Virus record (IMG/VR): IMGVR_UViG_3300023174_000330
Location: 1 to 40,080 of that record
From: a virus
Length of the DNA stretch: 40,080 nt
Reading direction: 5' to 3' (one strand)
The stretch's first letter is position 1. Every line of letters starts with the position of its first letter. A model generated the notes under the pieces. It saw only the letters and a list, made by a program, of their open reading frames with translations, did no database searches and was not told the DNA's origin. The position numbers and the translations under genes were made by a program. This document shows, piece by piece, positions 31,335 through 40,080 of the stretch.

Positions 31335-34300
31335 ATCCACCAATCAATGTTACAAAGTCATCCCAAGTAGTCGAACTAGCTACCCAAGTTTTCAAATCAC
31401 TTAACGAAACAGTACCAATTGTTCCATCAGCACCTTGTGTACCAGTAGCACCTTGTGTACCAACTCCAACTGGACCTTGCGAACCTTCATTACCTTGAGC
31501 ACCGTAAAATCCTTGTAGTCCTTGGAATCCTGTTGTACCTTGAATGCCTTGGCAACCTTGAATACCCTGTGTGCCATCATTACCTTGGATACCAGTTATA
31601 CCTTGTGTACCTTGACGACCTTGAACACCTTGGATACCTTGTGTACCCTGCTGACCTTGTATACCCTGCTGACCTTGTATACCCTGCTGACCCTGTGTAC
31701 CCTGTGTGCCTTGTGTACCCTGTGTACCCTGTGTACCTTGAATACCTTGCTGACCTTGGATACCCTGTTGGCCTTGTGTACCCTGTGTGCCTTGTGTACC
31801 CTGTGTACCCTGTGTACCTTGAATACCTTGCTGACCTTGGATACCCTGTTGGCCTTGTGTACCCTGTGTACCCTGTGTACCCTGTGTACCCTGTGTACCC
31901 TGTGTACCTTGAATACCTTGCTGACCCTGTGTGCCTTGTGTACCCTGTGTACCCTGTGTACCCTGTGTACCTTGAATACCTTGCTGACCTTGGATACCTT
32001 GCTGACCTTGGATGCCCTGTGTACCTTGGATACCTTGACCACCTTGAATACCTTGAATACCTTGTGTACCTTGCGCGGACATCTGGCTCCAATATGTTGG
32101 AGAAGTACTTGGCGCTTGGCTTGTGCTATGCGCTAATATGCATACATAAGATCCACTTAGATAGAATACAGCATCATCAACAGCGTAAGTTGTACCGCCA
32201 ACCCAAGCTCCTTTGTAAGTTAACCCTCTACCTTGGATACCTTGCTGACCCTGTGTACCTTGGATACCTTGCTGACCTTGAATACCTTGCTGACCTTGAA
32301 TACCTTGCTGACCTTGAATACCTTGTGTACCTTGGATACCTTGCTGACCTTGAATGCCTTGCTGACCTTGAATACCTTGCTGACCTTGAATACCTTGACC
32401 ACCTTGGATACCTTGTACACCCTGTAGTCCTTGAATACCTTGGACACCTTGAATACCTTGACCACCTTGAATACCCTGTACACCTTGTACGCCTTGTACG
32501 CCTTGAATACCCTGTACACCTTGGATACCTTGACCACCTTGAATACCCTGTACACCTTGGATCCCCTGCACACCTTGGATGCCTTGGATACCCTGTTGAG
32601 TCATTTGGTTCCAATAAGTGGTATTTGCCAAGCTTGGTCTTTGACCACTAAATGTAGCAGTACTATAAACAGCTATCCAACTTTGACCATTTTCAAATAC
32701 TACATCATTTTGGAAATAGGAAGTTGCATTGTTATATACACCTCTCCAAGTAATTCCAAAACCTTGAATACCTTGTACACCCTGTACACCTTGTATACCC
32801 TGTACACCTTGTATACCCTGTACACCTTGTATACCCTGCACACCTTGGCGTCCTTGTACACCTTGTATACCTTGTACGCCTTGTATGCCTTGTAGACCTT
32901 GTGCTCCTAATAGATCCCAATAAACAGTATTTGTCGTAACTGGATTATTGTTTAAGTTAGCATTTGTTAAGCTTAACCATGTACTACCGTTGTATAGAAC
33001 AATGTCGTTAGCTGCGTATGTAGTAGCTGCACTCCAACTACCCTGCCACTTAAATCCCGAACCTTGAATACCTTGTACACCCTGAATACCTTGTACACCC
33101 TGTACACCTTGGATACCCTGTACACCTTGGATACCTTGTACACCTTGGATACCTTGACCGCCTTGAATGCCCTGTACACCTTGTATACCCTGTACACCTT
33201 GGATACCTTGTACACCTTGACGTCCTTGTACGCCTTGGATACCTTGTACGCCTTGGATACCTTGTACGCCCTGTAGACCTTGGATACCTTGGCTATCCAT
33301 TCTACCCCAGTATGTGGTGTTTGCATCACTTGGTCTTTGGTTAGTGAATGTGCCACTAGTGAATGGATATACCGCAATCCAGGTGTTACCATTCTCATAT
33401 ACTATGTCATTTTGTGTATAAGCATATGTGCTAGACCAAGTACCCTGCCATGTAACACCAACACCTTGAATACCCTGTACACCTTGTACACCTTGAATGC
33501 CCTGTACGCCCTGTATACCTTGAACACCTTGGCGTCCTTGTACACCTTGAATACCTTGTACACCTTGAATACCTTGTACACCTTGAATACCCTGTACACC
33601 TTGGATACCTTGACCGCCTTGAATACCCTGAACACCTTGGATACCTTGTACACCTTGTACACCTTGCAGGCCTTGGATACCTTGCATGGTCTCTCTGTTC
33701 CAATAGGTAGTATTTGCGTCACTTGGTCTTTGGTTAGTGAAAGATCCGCTAGTAAATGGCCATACAGCAATCCAGCTATTACCATTTTCATAAACTACAT
33801 CGTTTTGATAATAAGCTGTTGCTGCGTTCCAAACACCGCGCCATGTAATACCAAGACCCTGAATACCTTGTACACCTTGTACACCTTGAATACCTTGTAC
33901 ACCTTGAATACCTTGTACACCTTGAATACCTTGTACACCTTGAATACCCTGTACACCTTGGATACCTTGACCGCCTTGAATACCCTGAACACCTTGGATA
34001 CCTTGTACACCCTGTATACCCTGCACACCTTGAATACCCTGTACACCTTGTAGACCTTGAATACCTTGTGCTGTTAAACGTGACCAATATGTAGTGTTTG
34101 CGTCACTTGGTCTTTGATTTGTAAATGTACCAAGGGTATATGGCCATACAGCAATCCAACTGTTACCATTTTCATATACAATGTCATTTTGAGTATAGGC
34201 ATATGTGCTAGACCAAACCCCTTGCCATGTAACGCTAAGTCCTTGGATACCCTGTACACCTTGTACACCTTGGATACCCTGTACACCTTGGATACCCTGT

Positions 34301-37300
34301 ACACCTTGACGTCCTTGTACACCCTGTATACCCTGTACACCTTGGATGCCCTGTACACCTTGTAAGCCTTGAATACCTTGTGCTGTTTGACGTGCCCAGT
34401 ATGTGGTATTTGCATCACTTGGTCTTTGATTTGTAAATGATCCACTGCTAAATGGATATACTGCTATCCAGCTGTTACCGTTTTCATATACAATATCATT
34501 TTGTGTATAAGCGGTTACTGAACTCCAAACACCCTTCCAAGTAACTCCAACACCTTGAATACCTTGTACACCCTGTATACCTTGTACACCCTGCACACCT
34601 TGTAGACCTTGACTGGACAATTGGTTCCAATAAGTAGTATTACTTACTGTTGGCGTTTGACCACTGAATGTACCAGTAGTTATTGGGTAAACTGCTATCC
34701 AGCTTGTACCAGCATAGAATACAACATCATTCTGTTGATATGTTGTGGCAGCACTATACGCACCTTTCCAATTGATACTGAAGCCTTGAATACCTTGAAT
34801 ACCTTGGCGACCTTGAATACCTTGAATACCTTGAGCACCAGTCAATTCCCAGTTTTGATTAGCTGGAGTATACGGGCCACTACCTGCACTAACACCGTCC
34901 CAATCTGTGTATTGATATAGATTTGGTTGTCTAGCACTGTTATACGGTGATGCTGCACTTGGACCAGAAGGGGTTAACGCCACATATGTACTACCAAGAT
35001 ATGTGACCATATCGTTGGTGTTATAAGTGACTGTTGCCGACCACGCACCTTGCCACTTAAATCCAGCACCTTGAATACCTTGTACACCTTGTACACCTTG
35101 GATACCTTGTACACCTTGGATACCCTGTACGCCTTGACGTCCTTGTACACCTTGTACACCCTGTACGCCTTGAACACCTTGTAACCCTTGTAGGCCTTGA
35201 ATACCTTGGCTGGTCATCTGGTTCCAATATGTAGTATTGGTTAAGCTTGGGCGTTGATTAGTAAATGTTCCACTGGCAAACGGATACACTGCAATCCAGC
35301 TTTGTCCGTTTTCATATACAACATCATTTTGTGTATAAGCTGTTACTGCACTCCAAGTGCCTTTCCAGCTAATACTTAAACCTTGAATACCCTGTACACC
35401 TTGAATACCCTGTACGCCTTGGATACCCTGTACACCCTGTACACCTTGTACGCCTTGGATACCCTGTACACCTTGAATACCCTGTACACCTTGAATACCC
35501 TGTACACCTTGGATACCCTGTACACCTTGGGAGACCAACATATTCCAAAACGCATTATTAGAACCAACTGTTGGCGCATTATTTAAATTGTTTGTAACAA
35601 TTGAAATATATGATCCGCCTCTGTAGAAAACAACGTCATTTAAGTTATATGTGGTTGCACTAGTCCAAGTACCTTGGAAATTAATACTAAATCCTTGAAT
35701 ACCCTGCTGACCCTGTATGCCTTGTACACCCTGTATACCCTGTACACCCTGTATACCCTGCACACCTTGTATACCCTGCACACCTTGTATACCCTGCACA
35801 CCTTGTATACCCTGCACACCTTGTATGCCTTGGATACCTTGGCTATCCATTCTATTCCAATATGTAGTATTACTTACACTTGGACGTTGATTGGTAAAGG
35901 TTCCGCTTGCAAATGGATAAACTGCAATCCAGCTATTACCATTTTCAAATACCACATCGTTTTGTGTATAAGCTGTTACTGCACTCCAAGTGCCTTTCCA
36001 TACTAAGCTAAGTCCTTGAATACCTTGTACACCTTGTACACCTTGAATACCTTGTACACCTTGAATACCCTGTACACCCTGGATACCTTGTACGCCTTGG
36101 ATACCCTGTACACCTTGGATGCCTTGTACACCTTGGATGCCTTGGATACCCTGATTGGTCATTATGTTCCAATACGTAGTATTAGCTAAACTTGGACGTT
36201 GATTTGTAAATGTTCCACTTGAGGAGGGGTAAACTGCAATCCAGCTTTGTCCATTTTCATACACAATGTCGTTTTGTGTATAGGCGGTAGCACTACTCCA
36301 AGTGCCTTTCCATACTAAGCTAAATCCTTGAATACCTTGAATACCTTGTACACCTTGTACACCTTGGATGCCTTGTACTCCCTGTATACCCTGTACACCT
36401 TGAATACCCTGTACACCTTGAATACCCTGTACACCTTGAATACCCTGTACACCTTGAATACCCTGTACACCTTGAATACCTTGTACGCCTTGAATACCTT
36501 GTACACCTTGGATACCCTGTACACCTTGTACACCTTGAATACCTTGACTGGTCATCACGTTCCAGTTAGCAGTATTAGTTGCACTTGGTCTAGAATTTAA
36601 ACTAATTGCTACTGCAATCCAGCTTTGGCCATTTTCAAATACTACATCGTTTACGGCATAAGTTGTAGCACTACTCCATGTACCTCTCCAAACAATACTA
36701 AATCCTTGAATACCCTGCTGACCTTGAATACCCTGTACACCCTGTATACCTTGTACACCCTGTATACCTTGTACACCTTGGATACCCTGTACACCTTGAA
36801 TACCCTGTACACCTTGGATACCTTGTACACCCTGTATACCCTGTACACCCTGTATACCTTGACCACCTTGGATACCCTGTACACCCTGTATACCTTGTAC
36901 TCCTTGGATACCCTGTACGCCTTGGATGCCCTGTACACCCTGAATACCTTGACCACCTTGGATACCCTGTACGCCTTGGATGCCCTGTACACCCTGAATA
37001 CCCTGTACACCTTGGATACCTTGACCACCTTGGATACCCTGTACGCCTTGGATGCCCTGTACACCTTGGATACCCTGTACACCTTGAATGCCTTGACCAC
37101 CTTGAATACCCTGTACACCTTGAATACCCTGTACACCTTGAATACCCTGTACACCTTGGATACCTTGTACACCTTGACGTCCTTGAATACCTTGTACGCC
37201 TTGTATACCTTGTACGCCTTGTATACCTTGTACGCCTTGTATACCTTGAGCAGCAATGATACTCCAATATACGAACGCCCAAGTTGCAGTACTAATTCCA

Positions 37301-40080
37301 GGTTCAGTATTTGGTGCTGAGTTTGTATTAACTACTAATGCTCTCCAAGTACCAAGATAACCAAGAGGACTTGTATAAGTGACTACTTCATTGATCTGAT
37401 AAGTTGTACTGGAAACCCAATAGCCTTTTGCAACTGGATAAGCTACTGGAGTAATATTAAAGTTACGATTGGATGCCGAGGCTGGAGTAACATTTGGATC
37501 GCCATAGTTAGATGTATAAGAACTACCATTGTAATAAACAGAATCATTTCTTATATAATAATAAGCAGGATCCCAATTACCTAAGAATGTAAAACCCTCA
37601 CCCTTAGTACCTTGAATACCTTGTACACCTTGTACACCTTGAATACCCTGTACACCTTGAATACCTTGTACACCCTGAATGCCTTGAACGCCTTGAATAC
37701 CTTGTACACCCTGTATACCCTGTACACCTTGTATGCCCTGTACACCCTGTATACCTTGACCACCTTGGATACCCTGTACACCCTGTATACCTTGTACCCC
37801 CTGTATACCCTGTACGCCTTGGATGCCCTGTACACCTTGAATACCCTGTACACCTTGAATACCCTGTACACCTTGAATACCCTGTACACCTTGTAGGCCT
37901 TGGATACCCTGATTAGTCATTATGTTCCAATTAGGGTTGGTTATAGTCGGAGGTGAACCAGTACTAGTTGCCACTGCAATCCAGCTTCCACCATTATAAT
38001 AAACTACATCATTGGCATTATAGGTTGTGGCATTATTATATGCACCTTTCCAATTAATACTAAACCCTTGAATACCCTGTACACCCTGTATACCCTGTAC
38101 GCCTTGTACACCTTGAATACCCTGTACACCCTGTATACCCTGTACGCCTTGAATACCCTGTACGCCCTGTATACCCTGTACGCCCTGTATACCCTGTACG
38201 CCTTGAATACCTTGACCGCCTTGAATACCTTGTACACCCTGTATACCCTGTACACCTTGGATACCCTGTACACCTTGTAGGCCTTGGATACCCTGATTGG
38301 TCATTATGTTCCAATATGTAGTATTAGCTAAACTTGGTCTCTGGTTTGTAAATGTTCCGTTTGCGGAAGGATATACTGCGATCCAACTTTGACCATTTTC
38401 ATACACAATGTCGTTTTGTGTATAGGCAACAATACTACTCCAAGTACCTTTCCATACCAAGCTAAATCCTTGGATACCCTGTATACCTTGGGTGCCTTGT
38501 ACACCCTGTATACCTTGTACACCCTGTATACCTTGTACACCTTGTGTACCTTGTACACCTTGTATGCCCTGTACACCTTGGATACCTTGTACACCTTGGG
38601 TGCCTTGCACACCTTGAATACCTTGTACACCTTGAATGCCTTGTACACCTTGAATGCCTTGTACACCTTGAATACCTTGTACACCTTGAATACCTTGTAC
38701 ACCTTGGGTGCCCTGTACACCTTGAATACCTTGTACACCTTGAATGCCTTGAACACCCTGAATGCCTTGTCCACCTTGGATTCCTTGAATACCCTGAATG
38801 CCTTGTCCACCTTGGATACCTTGTACGCCTTGAATTCCCTGTACACCCTGAATACCTTGTCCACCTTGGATACCCTGTACACCTTGTACACCCTGTACAC
38901 CCTGTACACCCTGTACACCCTGTACACCTTGGATACCTTGACCGCCTTGGATACCTTGTACACCCTGTATACCCTGTACACCCTGTATACCTTGAATACC
39001 TTGCCATCCCTGTACACCTTGGATACCTTGTACACCTTGGATACCCTGTACACCCTGTATACCTTGAATACCTTGCCATCCCTGTACACCTTGAATACCC
39101 TGTACACCTTGGATACCTTGTACGCCTTGAATTCCCTGTACACCCTGAATACCTTGTCCACCTTGGATACCCTGTACACCTTGAATACCCTGTACACCTT
39201 GAATACCCTGTACACCTTGTACACCTTGAATACCTTGCCATCCCTGTACACCCTGGACACCTTGTACACCTTGAATACCCTGTACGCCTTGGACACCTTG
39301 AACGCCTTGTACACCTTGGACACCCTGTACACCCTGTACACCCTGTACGCCCTGTACACCTTGACTTGCTAAAGCGGCCCAATATATCGAATCATAGCTA
39401 GGAATATTTCCTATATTATTATCATTTAAAGAAATCCAGCTGGCTCCGTTATAACTAACAGAATCATTTCTACTATAATCAGTTGTTGAGTTCCAAGATC
39501 CTCTCCATACTAATCCAGATCCTTGAATACCCTGTACACCTTGTACGCCTTGGACACCTTGAACACCTTGAACACCTTGGACACCTTGTAAGCCCTGTAC
39601 ACCCTGAATACCTTGTCCACCTTGGATACCTTGGATACCTTGTATGCCCTGTACACCTTGGATACCTTGGACACCTTGAATACCTTGACCGCCTTGGATA
39701 CCCTGTACACCCTGTATACCTTGTACACCTTGAATACCTTGTACACCTTGGATGCCTTGTACACCCTGAATACCTTGACCGCCTTGAATACCTTGTACAC
39801 CCTGTATGCCTTGAACACCTTGTATGCCTTGTACGCCTTGCACACCTTGCACACCTTGCACACCTTGCACACCTTGTACACCTTGTTGTGCTACGTAATC
39901 CCACCAAACTCCAATATTGGATAATAAATCTGGTTGATTTCCAATGTTAAAATCTTGTATGCTAACAAAGCTAGCACCATTATAATATACAGCTTGATTT
40001 ATTCCATAATTAGTTGTGGAATTCCAAGGCCCTAACCATCTAAATCCAACACCTTGAATACCTTGTACGCCTTGGACACC
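31330..40080 (-). CDS. Giant collagen-like fibre with carbohydrate-binding-like modules, 5' end outside the window
   Basis: The frame is open to the right edge, giving at least 2,916 codons; a GTG at 39868 is internal, since the repeat pattern continues upstream of it. The protein alternates collagen-like Gly-X-Gln blocks with about 19 modules of 50-60 residues. The blocks are mostly GVQ and GIQ, with some GGQ, GRQ, GWQ and GLQ, and GTQ/GQQ near the C-terminus. The modules read [20 protein letters not shown] then GQSWIAVYP and end TTYWNxMxxQG, like chitin/cellulose-binding CBM5/12 folds. Y-position residues are almost all Gln and proline is nearly absent. The C-terminus is a short non-collagen cap: [19 protein letters not shown] and FVTLIGGL. 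It is presumably a trimeric virion fibre for host glycan binding. Lack of a promoter near the end says nothing, as the 5' end is missing. Confidence 0.88.
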   Translation of the reverse strand, partial: GVQGVQGIQGVGFRWLGPWNSTTNYGINQAVYYNGASFVSIQDFNIGNQPDLLSNIGVWWDYVAQQGVQGVQGVQGVQGVQGVQGIQGVQGIQGVQGIQGGQGIQGVQGIQGVQGIQGVQGIQGVQGIQGGQGIQGVQGIQGVQGIQGIQGIQGGQGIQGVQGLQGVQGVQGVQGVQGVQGVQGIQGSGLVWRGSWNSTTDYSRNDSVSYNGASWISLNDNNIGNIPSYDSIYWAALASQGVQGVQGVQGVQGVQGVQGVQGVQGVQGIQGVQGVQGVQGWQGIQGVQGVQGIQGVQGIQGVQGIQGGQGIQGVQGIQGVQGIQGVQGIQGVQGWQGIQGIQGVQGIQGVQGIQGVQGWQGIQGIQGVQGIQGVQGIQGGQGIQGVQGVQGVQGVQGVQGVQGIQGGQGIQGVQGIQGVQGIQGGQGIQGIQGIQGGQGIQGVQGIQGVQGIQGVQGTQGVQGIQGVQGIQGVQGIQGVQGIQGVQGIQGVQGTQGVQGIQGVQGIQGVQGTQGVQGIQGVQGIQGVQGTQGIQGIQGFSLVWKGTWSSIVAYTQNDIVYENGQSWIAVYPSANGTFTNQRPSLANTTYWNIMTNQGIQGLQGVQGIQGVQGIQGVQGIQGGQGIQGVQGIQGVQGIQGVQGIQGVQGIQGVQGIQGVQGVQGIQGVQGIQGFSINWKGAYNNATTYNANDVVYYNGGSWIAVATSTGSPPTITNPNWNIMTNQGIQGLQGVQGIQGVQGIQGVQGIQGVQGIQGVQGIQGVQGIQGVQGIQGGQGIQGVQGIQGVQGIQGVQGIQGVQGIQGVQGIQGVQGIQGVQGVQGIQGTKGEGFTFLGNWDPAYYYIRNDSVYYNGSSYTSNYGDPNVTPASASNRNFNITPVAYPVAKGYWVSSTTYQINEVVTYTSPLGYLGTWRALVVNTNSAPNTEPGISTATWAFVYWSIIAAQGIQGVQGIQGVQGIQGVQGIQGRQGVQGIQGVQGIQGVQGIQGVQGIQGGQGIQGVQGIQGVQGIQGVQGIQGGQGIQGVQGIQGVQGIQGVQGIQGGQGIQGVQGIQGVQGIQGVQGIQGVQGIQGGQGIQGVQGIQGVQGIQGVQGIQGVQGIQGVQGIQGVQGIQGVQGIQGQQGIQGFSIVWRGTWSSATTYAVNDVVFENGQSWIAVAISLNSRPSATNTANWNVMTSQGIQGVQGVQGIQGVQGIQGVQGIQGVQGIQGVQGIQGVQGIQGVQGIQGVQGIQGVQGIQGVQGVQGIQGIQGFSLVWKGTWSSATAYTQNDIVYENGQSWIAVYPSSSGTFTNQRPSLANTTYWNIMTNQGIQGIQGVQGIQGVQGIQGVQGIQGVQGIQGVQGIQGVQGVQGIQGLSLVWKGTWSAVTAYTQNDVVFENGNSWIAVYPFASGTFTNQRPSVSNTTYWNRMDSQGIQGIQGVQGIQGVQGIQGVQGIQGVQGIQGVQGIQGVQGIQGQQGIQGFSINFQGTWTSATTYNLNDVVFYRGGSYISIVTNNLNNAPTVGSNNAFWNMLVSQGVQGIQGVQGIQGVQGIQGVQGIQGVQGVQGVQGIQGVQGIQGVQGIQGLSISWKGTWSAVTAYTQNDVVYENGQSWIAVYPFASGTFTNQRPSLTNTTYWNQMTSQGIQGLQGLQGVQGVQGVQGVQGRQGVQGIQGVQGIQGVQGVQGIQGAGFKWQGAWSATVTYNTNDMVTYLGSTYVALTPSGPSAASPYNSARQPNLYQYTDWDGVSAGSGPYTPANQNWELTGAQGIQGIQGRQGIQGIQGFSINWKGAYSAATTYQQNDVVFYAGTSWIAVYPITTGTFSGQTPTVSNTTYWNQLSSQGLQGVQGVQGIQGVQGIQGVGVTWKGVWSSVTAYTQNDIVYENGNSWIAVYPFSSGSFTNQRPSDANTTYWARQTAQGIQGLQGVQGIQGVQGIQGVQGRQGVQGIQGVQGIQGVQGVQGIQGLSVTWQGVWSSTYAYTQNDIVYENGNSWIAVWPYTLGTFTNQRPSDANTTYWSRLTAQGIQGLQGVQGIQGVQGIQGVQGIQGVQGIQGGQGIQGVQGIQGVQGIQGVQGIQGVQGIQGVQGVQGIQGLGITWRGVWNAATAYYQNDVVYENGNSWIAVWPFTSGSFTNQRPSDANTTYWNRETMQGIQGLQGVQGVQGIQGVQGIQGGQGIQGVQGIQGVQGIQGVQGIQGVQGRQGVQGIQGVQGIQGVQGVQGIQGVGVTWQGTWSSTYAYTQNDIVYENGNTWIAVYPFTSGTFTNQRPSDANTTYWGRMDSQGIQGLQGVQGIQGVQGIQGVQGRQGVQGIQGVQGIQGVQGIQGGQGIQGVQGIQGVQGIQGVQGVQGIQGVQGIQGSGFKWQGSWSAATTYAANDIVLYNGSTWLSLTNANLNNNPVTTNTVYWDLLGAQGLQGIQGVQGIQGVQGRQGVQGIQGVQGIQGVQGIQGVQGVQGIQGFGITWRGVYNNATSYFQNDVVFENGQSWIAVYSTATFSGQRPSLANTTYWNQMTQQGIQGIQGVQGIQGVQGIQGGQGIQGVQGIQGVQGVQGVQGIQGGQGIQGVQGIQGLQGVQGIQGGQGIQGQQGIQGQQGIQGQQGIQGTQGIQGQQGIQGQQGIQGQQGIQGTQGQQGIQGRGLTYKGAWVGGTTYAVDDAVFYLSGSYVCILAHSTSQAPSTSPTYWSQMSAQGTQGIQGIQGGQGIQGTQGIQGQQGIQGQQGIQGTQGTQGTQGTQGTQGQQGIQGTQGTQGTQGTQGTQGTQGQQGIQGQQGIQGTQGTQGTQGTQGTQGQQGIQGQQGIQGTQGTQGTQGTQGTQGQQGIQGQQGIQGQQGTQGIQGVQGRQGTQGITGIQGNDGTQGIQGCQGIQGTTGFQGLQGFYGAQGNEGSQGPVGVGTQGATGTQGADGTIGTVSLSDLKTWVASSTTWDDFVTLIGGL
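31561..40080 (-). repeat. Collagen-coding repeat array interrupted by binding modules
   Basis: Nine-base units (Gly-X-Gln) make up the array, mostly paired as 18-base GVQGIQ. Approximate positions of the non-repetitive modules: 32074-32231, 32601-32762, 32900-33062, 33290-33465, 33685-33860, 34072-34240, 34383-34550, 34608-34783, 34836-35070, 35212-35380, 35530-35695, 35842-36013, 36155-36327, 36547-36706, 37248-37605 (a double module), 37912-38067, 38297-38468, 39366-39520 and 39889-40060. Unit changes preserve the frame. The opposite strand stays open by composition, which produces long spurious frames. Confidence 0.92.
31706..31867 (-). repeat. Identical 81-bp tandem duplication in the fibre gene
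   Basis: Bases 31706-31786 and 31787-31867 are identical by direct comparison. The unit encodes nine Gly-X-Gln triplets, a mix of GTQ, GQQ and GIQ. Elsewhere in the gene neighbouring units differ at third codon positions, so this exact copy points to a recent duplication. Confidence 0.9.

Noticed and set aside
39868-39870. GTG as the real start of the giant fibre
   Set aside because: The same frame continues upstream to 40080 with another binding module and more collagen triplets, so the GTG is internal.
31455-39950. Long open frames on the + strand and in other - strand frames across the fibre repeats (NTLYTLDTL-, YRVFKVYR- and CTRYSRCTG-type products)
   Set aside because: They are by-products of a nine-base repeat that lacks stop codons in several frames. 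The Gly-X-Gln frame continues through all modules and gives sensible domains; the others break at each module.
31561-40080. CRISPR-like or satellite repeat array
   Set aside because: Repeats are nine-base coding units without unique spacers of constant length. The intervening segments encode related protein modules in the same frame.
1-40080. tRNA genes, integrase, attachment sites or insertion sequences
   Set aside because: I looked through the intergenic gaps, all under 130 bases, and found no cloverleaf, transposase or terminal repeats.

Overview
The window is about 40 kb of an AT-rich genome of a T4-like myovirus (tailed phage with a contractile tail). It carries ssDNA-binding gp32, UvsX and UvsY, both terminase subunits (gp16, gp17), head completion protein gp4, tail tube gp19, tail sheath gp18 and the neck proteins gp13, gp14 and gp15. 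Several proteins look closer to my memory of marine T4-like phages (those of cyanobacteria and SAR11-type hosts) than to enteric T4: a gp32 with a degenerate zinc site, ThyX, a dNMP kinase, many glycosyltransferases, a collagen-like fibre and NATAAATA late-promoter motifs. The host cannot be told from this sequence. I see no tRNA, integrase, insertion sequence or CRISPR array, and no gene-free stretch over 300 bases.

Layout. (1) 1-2895, + strand: the end of a VWA-domain protein, four small uncharacterised genes and thyX. (2) 2869-6415, - strand: a methyltransferase and four glycosyltransferase-like genes that overlap or abut. (3) 6416-9413, - strand: a recombination block of uvsY, a small acidic gene, uvsX, a 66-residue gene and gp32. 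gp32 has a structured upstream region and a strong terminator behind it. (4) 9542-22786, - strand: virion assembly genes, in transcription order gp13, dNMP kinase, gp18, gp19, a tail-tube-like protein, a 120-residue protein, gp4, gp16, two unknowns, gp17 and an 813-residue structural protein. (5) 22827-26097, + strand: gp14, gp15 and a Nudix hydrolase, divergent from gp13. (6) 26094-28871, - strand: a second glycan block (DUF4422, TPR-FkbM methyltransferase, GT2) behind a consensus sigma-70 promoter. (7) 28925-40080, - strand: two adhesin-like genes. One has repeat modules and a C1q-like C-terminus. The other is a giant collagen-like fibre, at least 2,916 residues and open at the right edge, in which Gly-X-Gln triplets alternate with about 19 carbohydrate-binding-like modules.

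How it fits together. The replication genes lie in compact overlapping operons. NATAAATA motifs, the T4-type late -10 element, sit before seven virion genes on both strands and are absent before the replication and glycan genes. At gp13/gp14 a single perfect palindrome supplies the motif on both strands. At three genes (gp14, the tube-like gene, the 813-residue gene) the motif ends only 4-6 nt before the ATG and no Shine-Dalgarno is visible, which suggests leaderless late messages. The giant fibre, its C1q-like neighbour and the adjoining glycan genes look like a host-recognition island. The most unusual parts are the fibre's beads-on-a-string design with signs of recent repeat expansion, and the palindromic, apparently leaderless late promoters.
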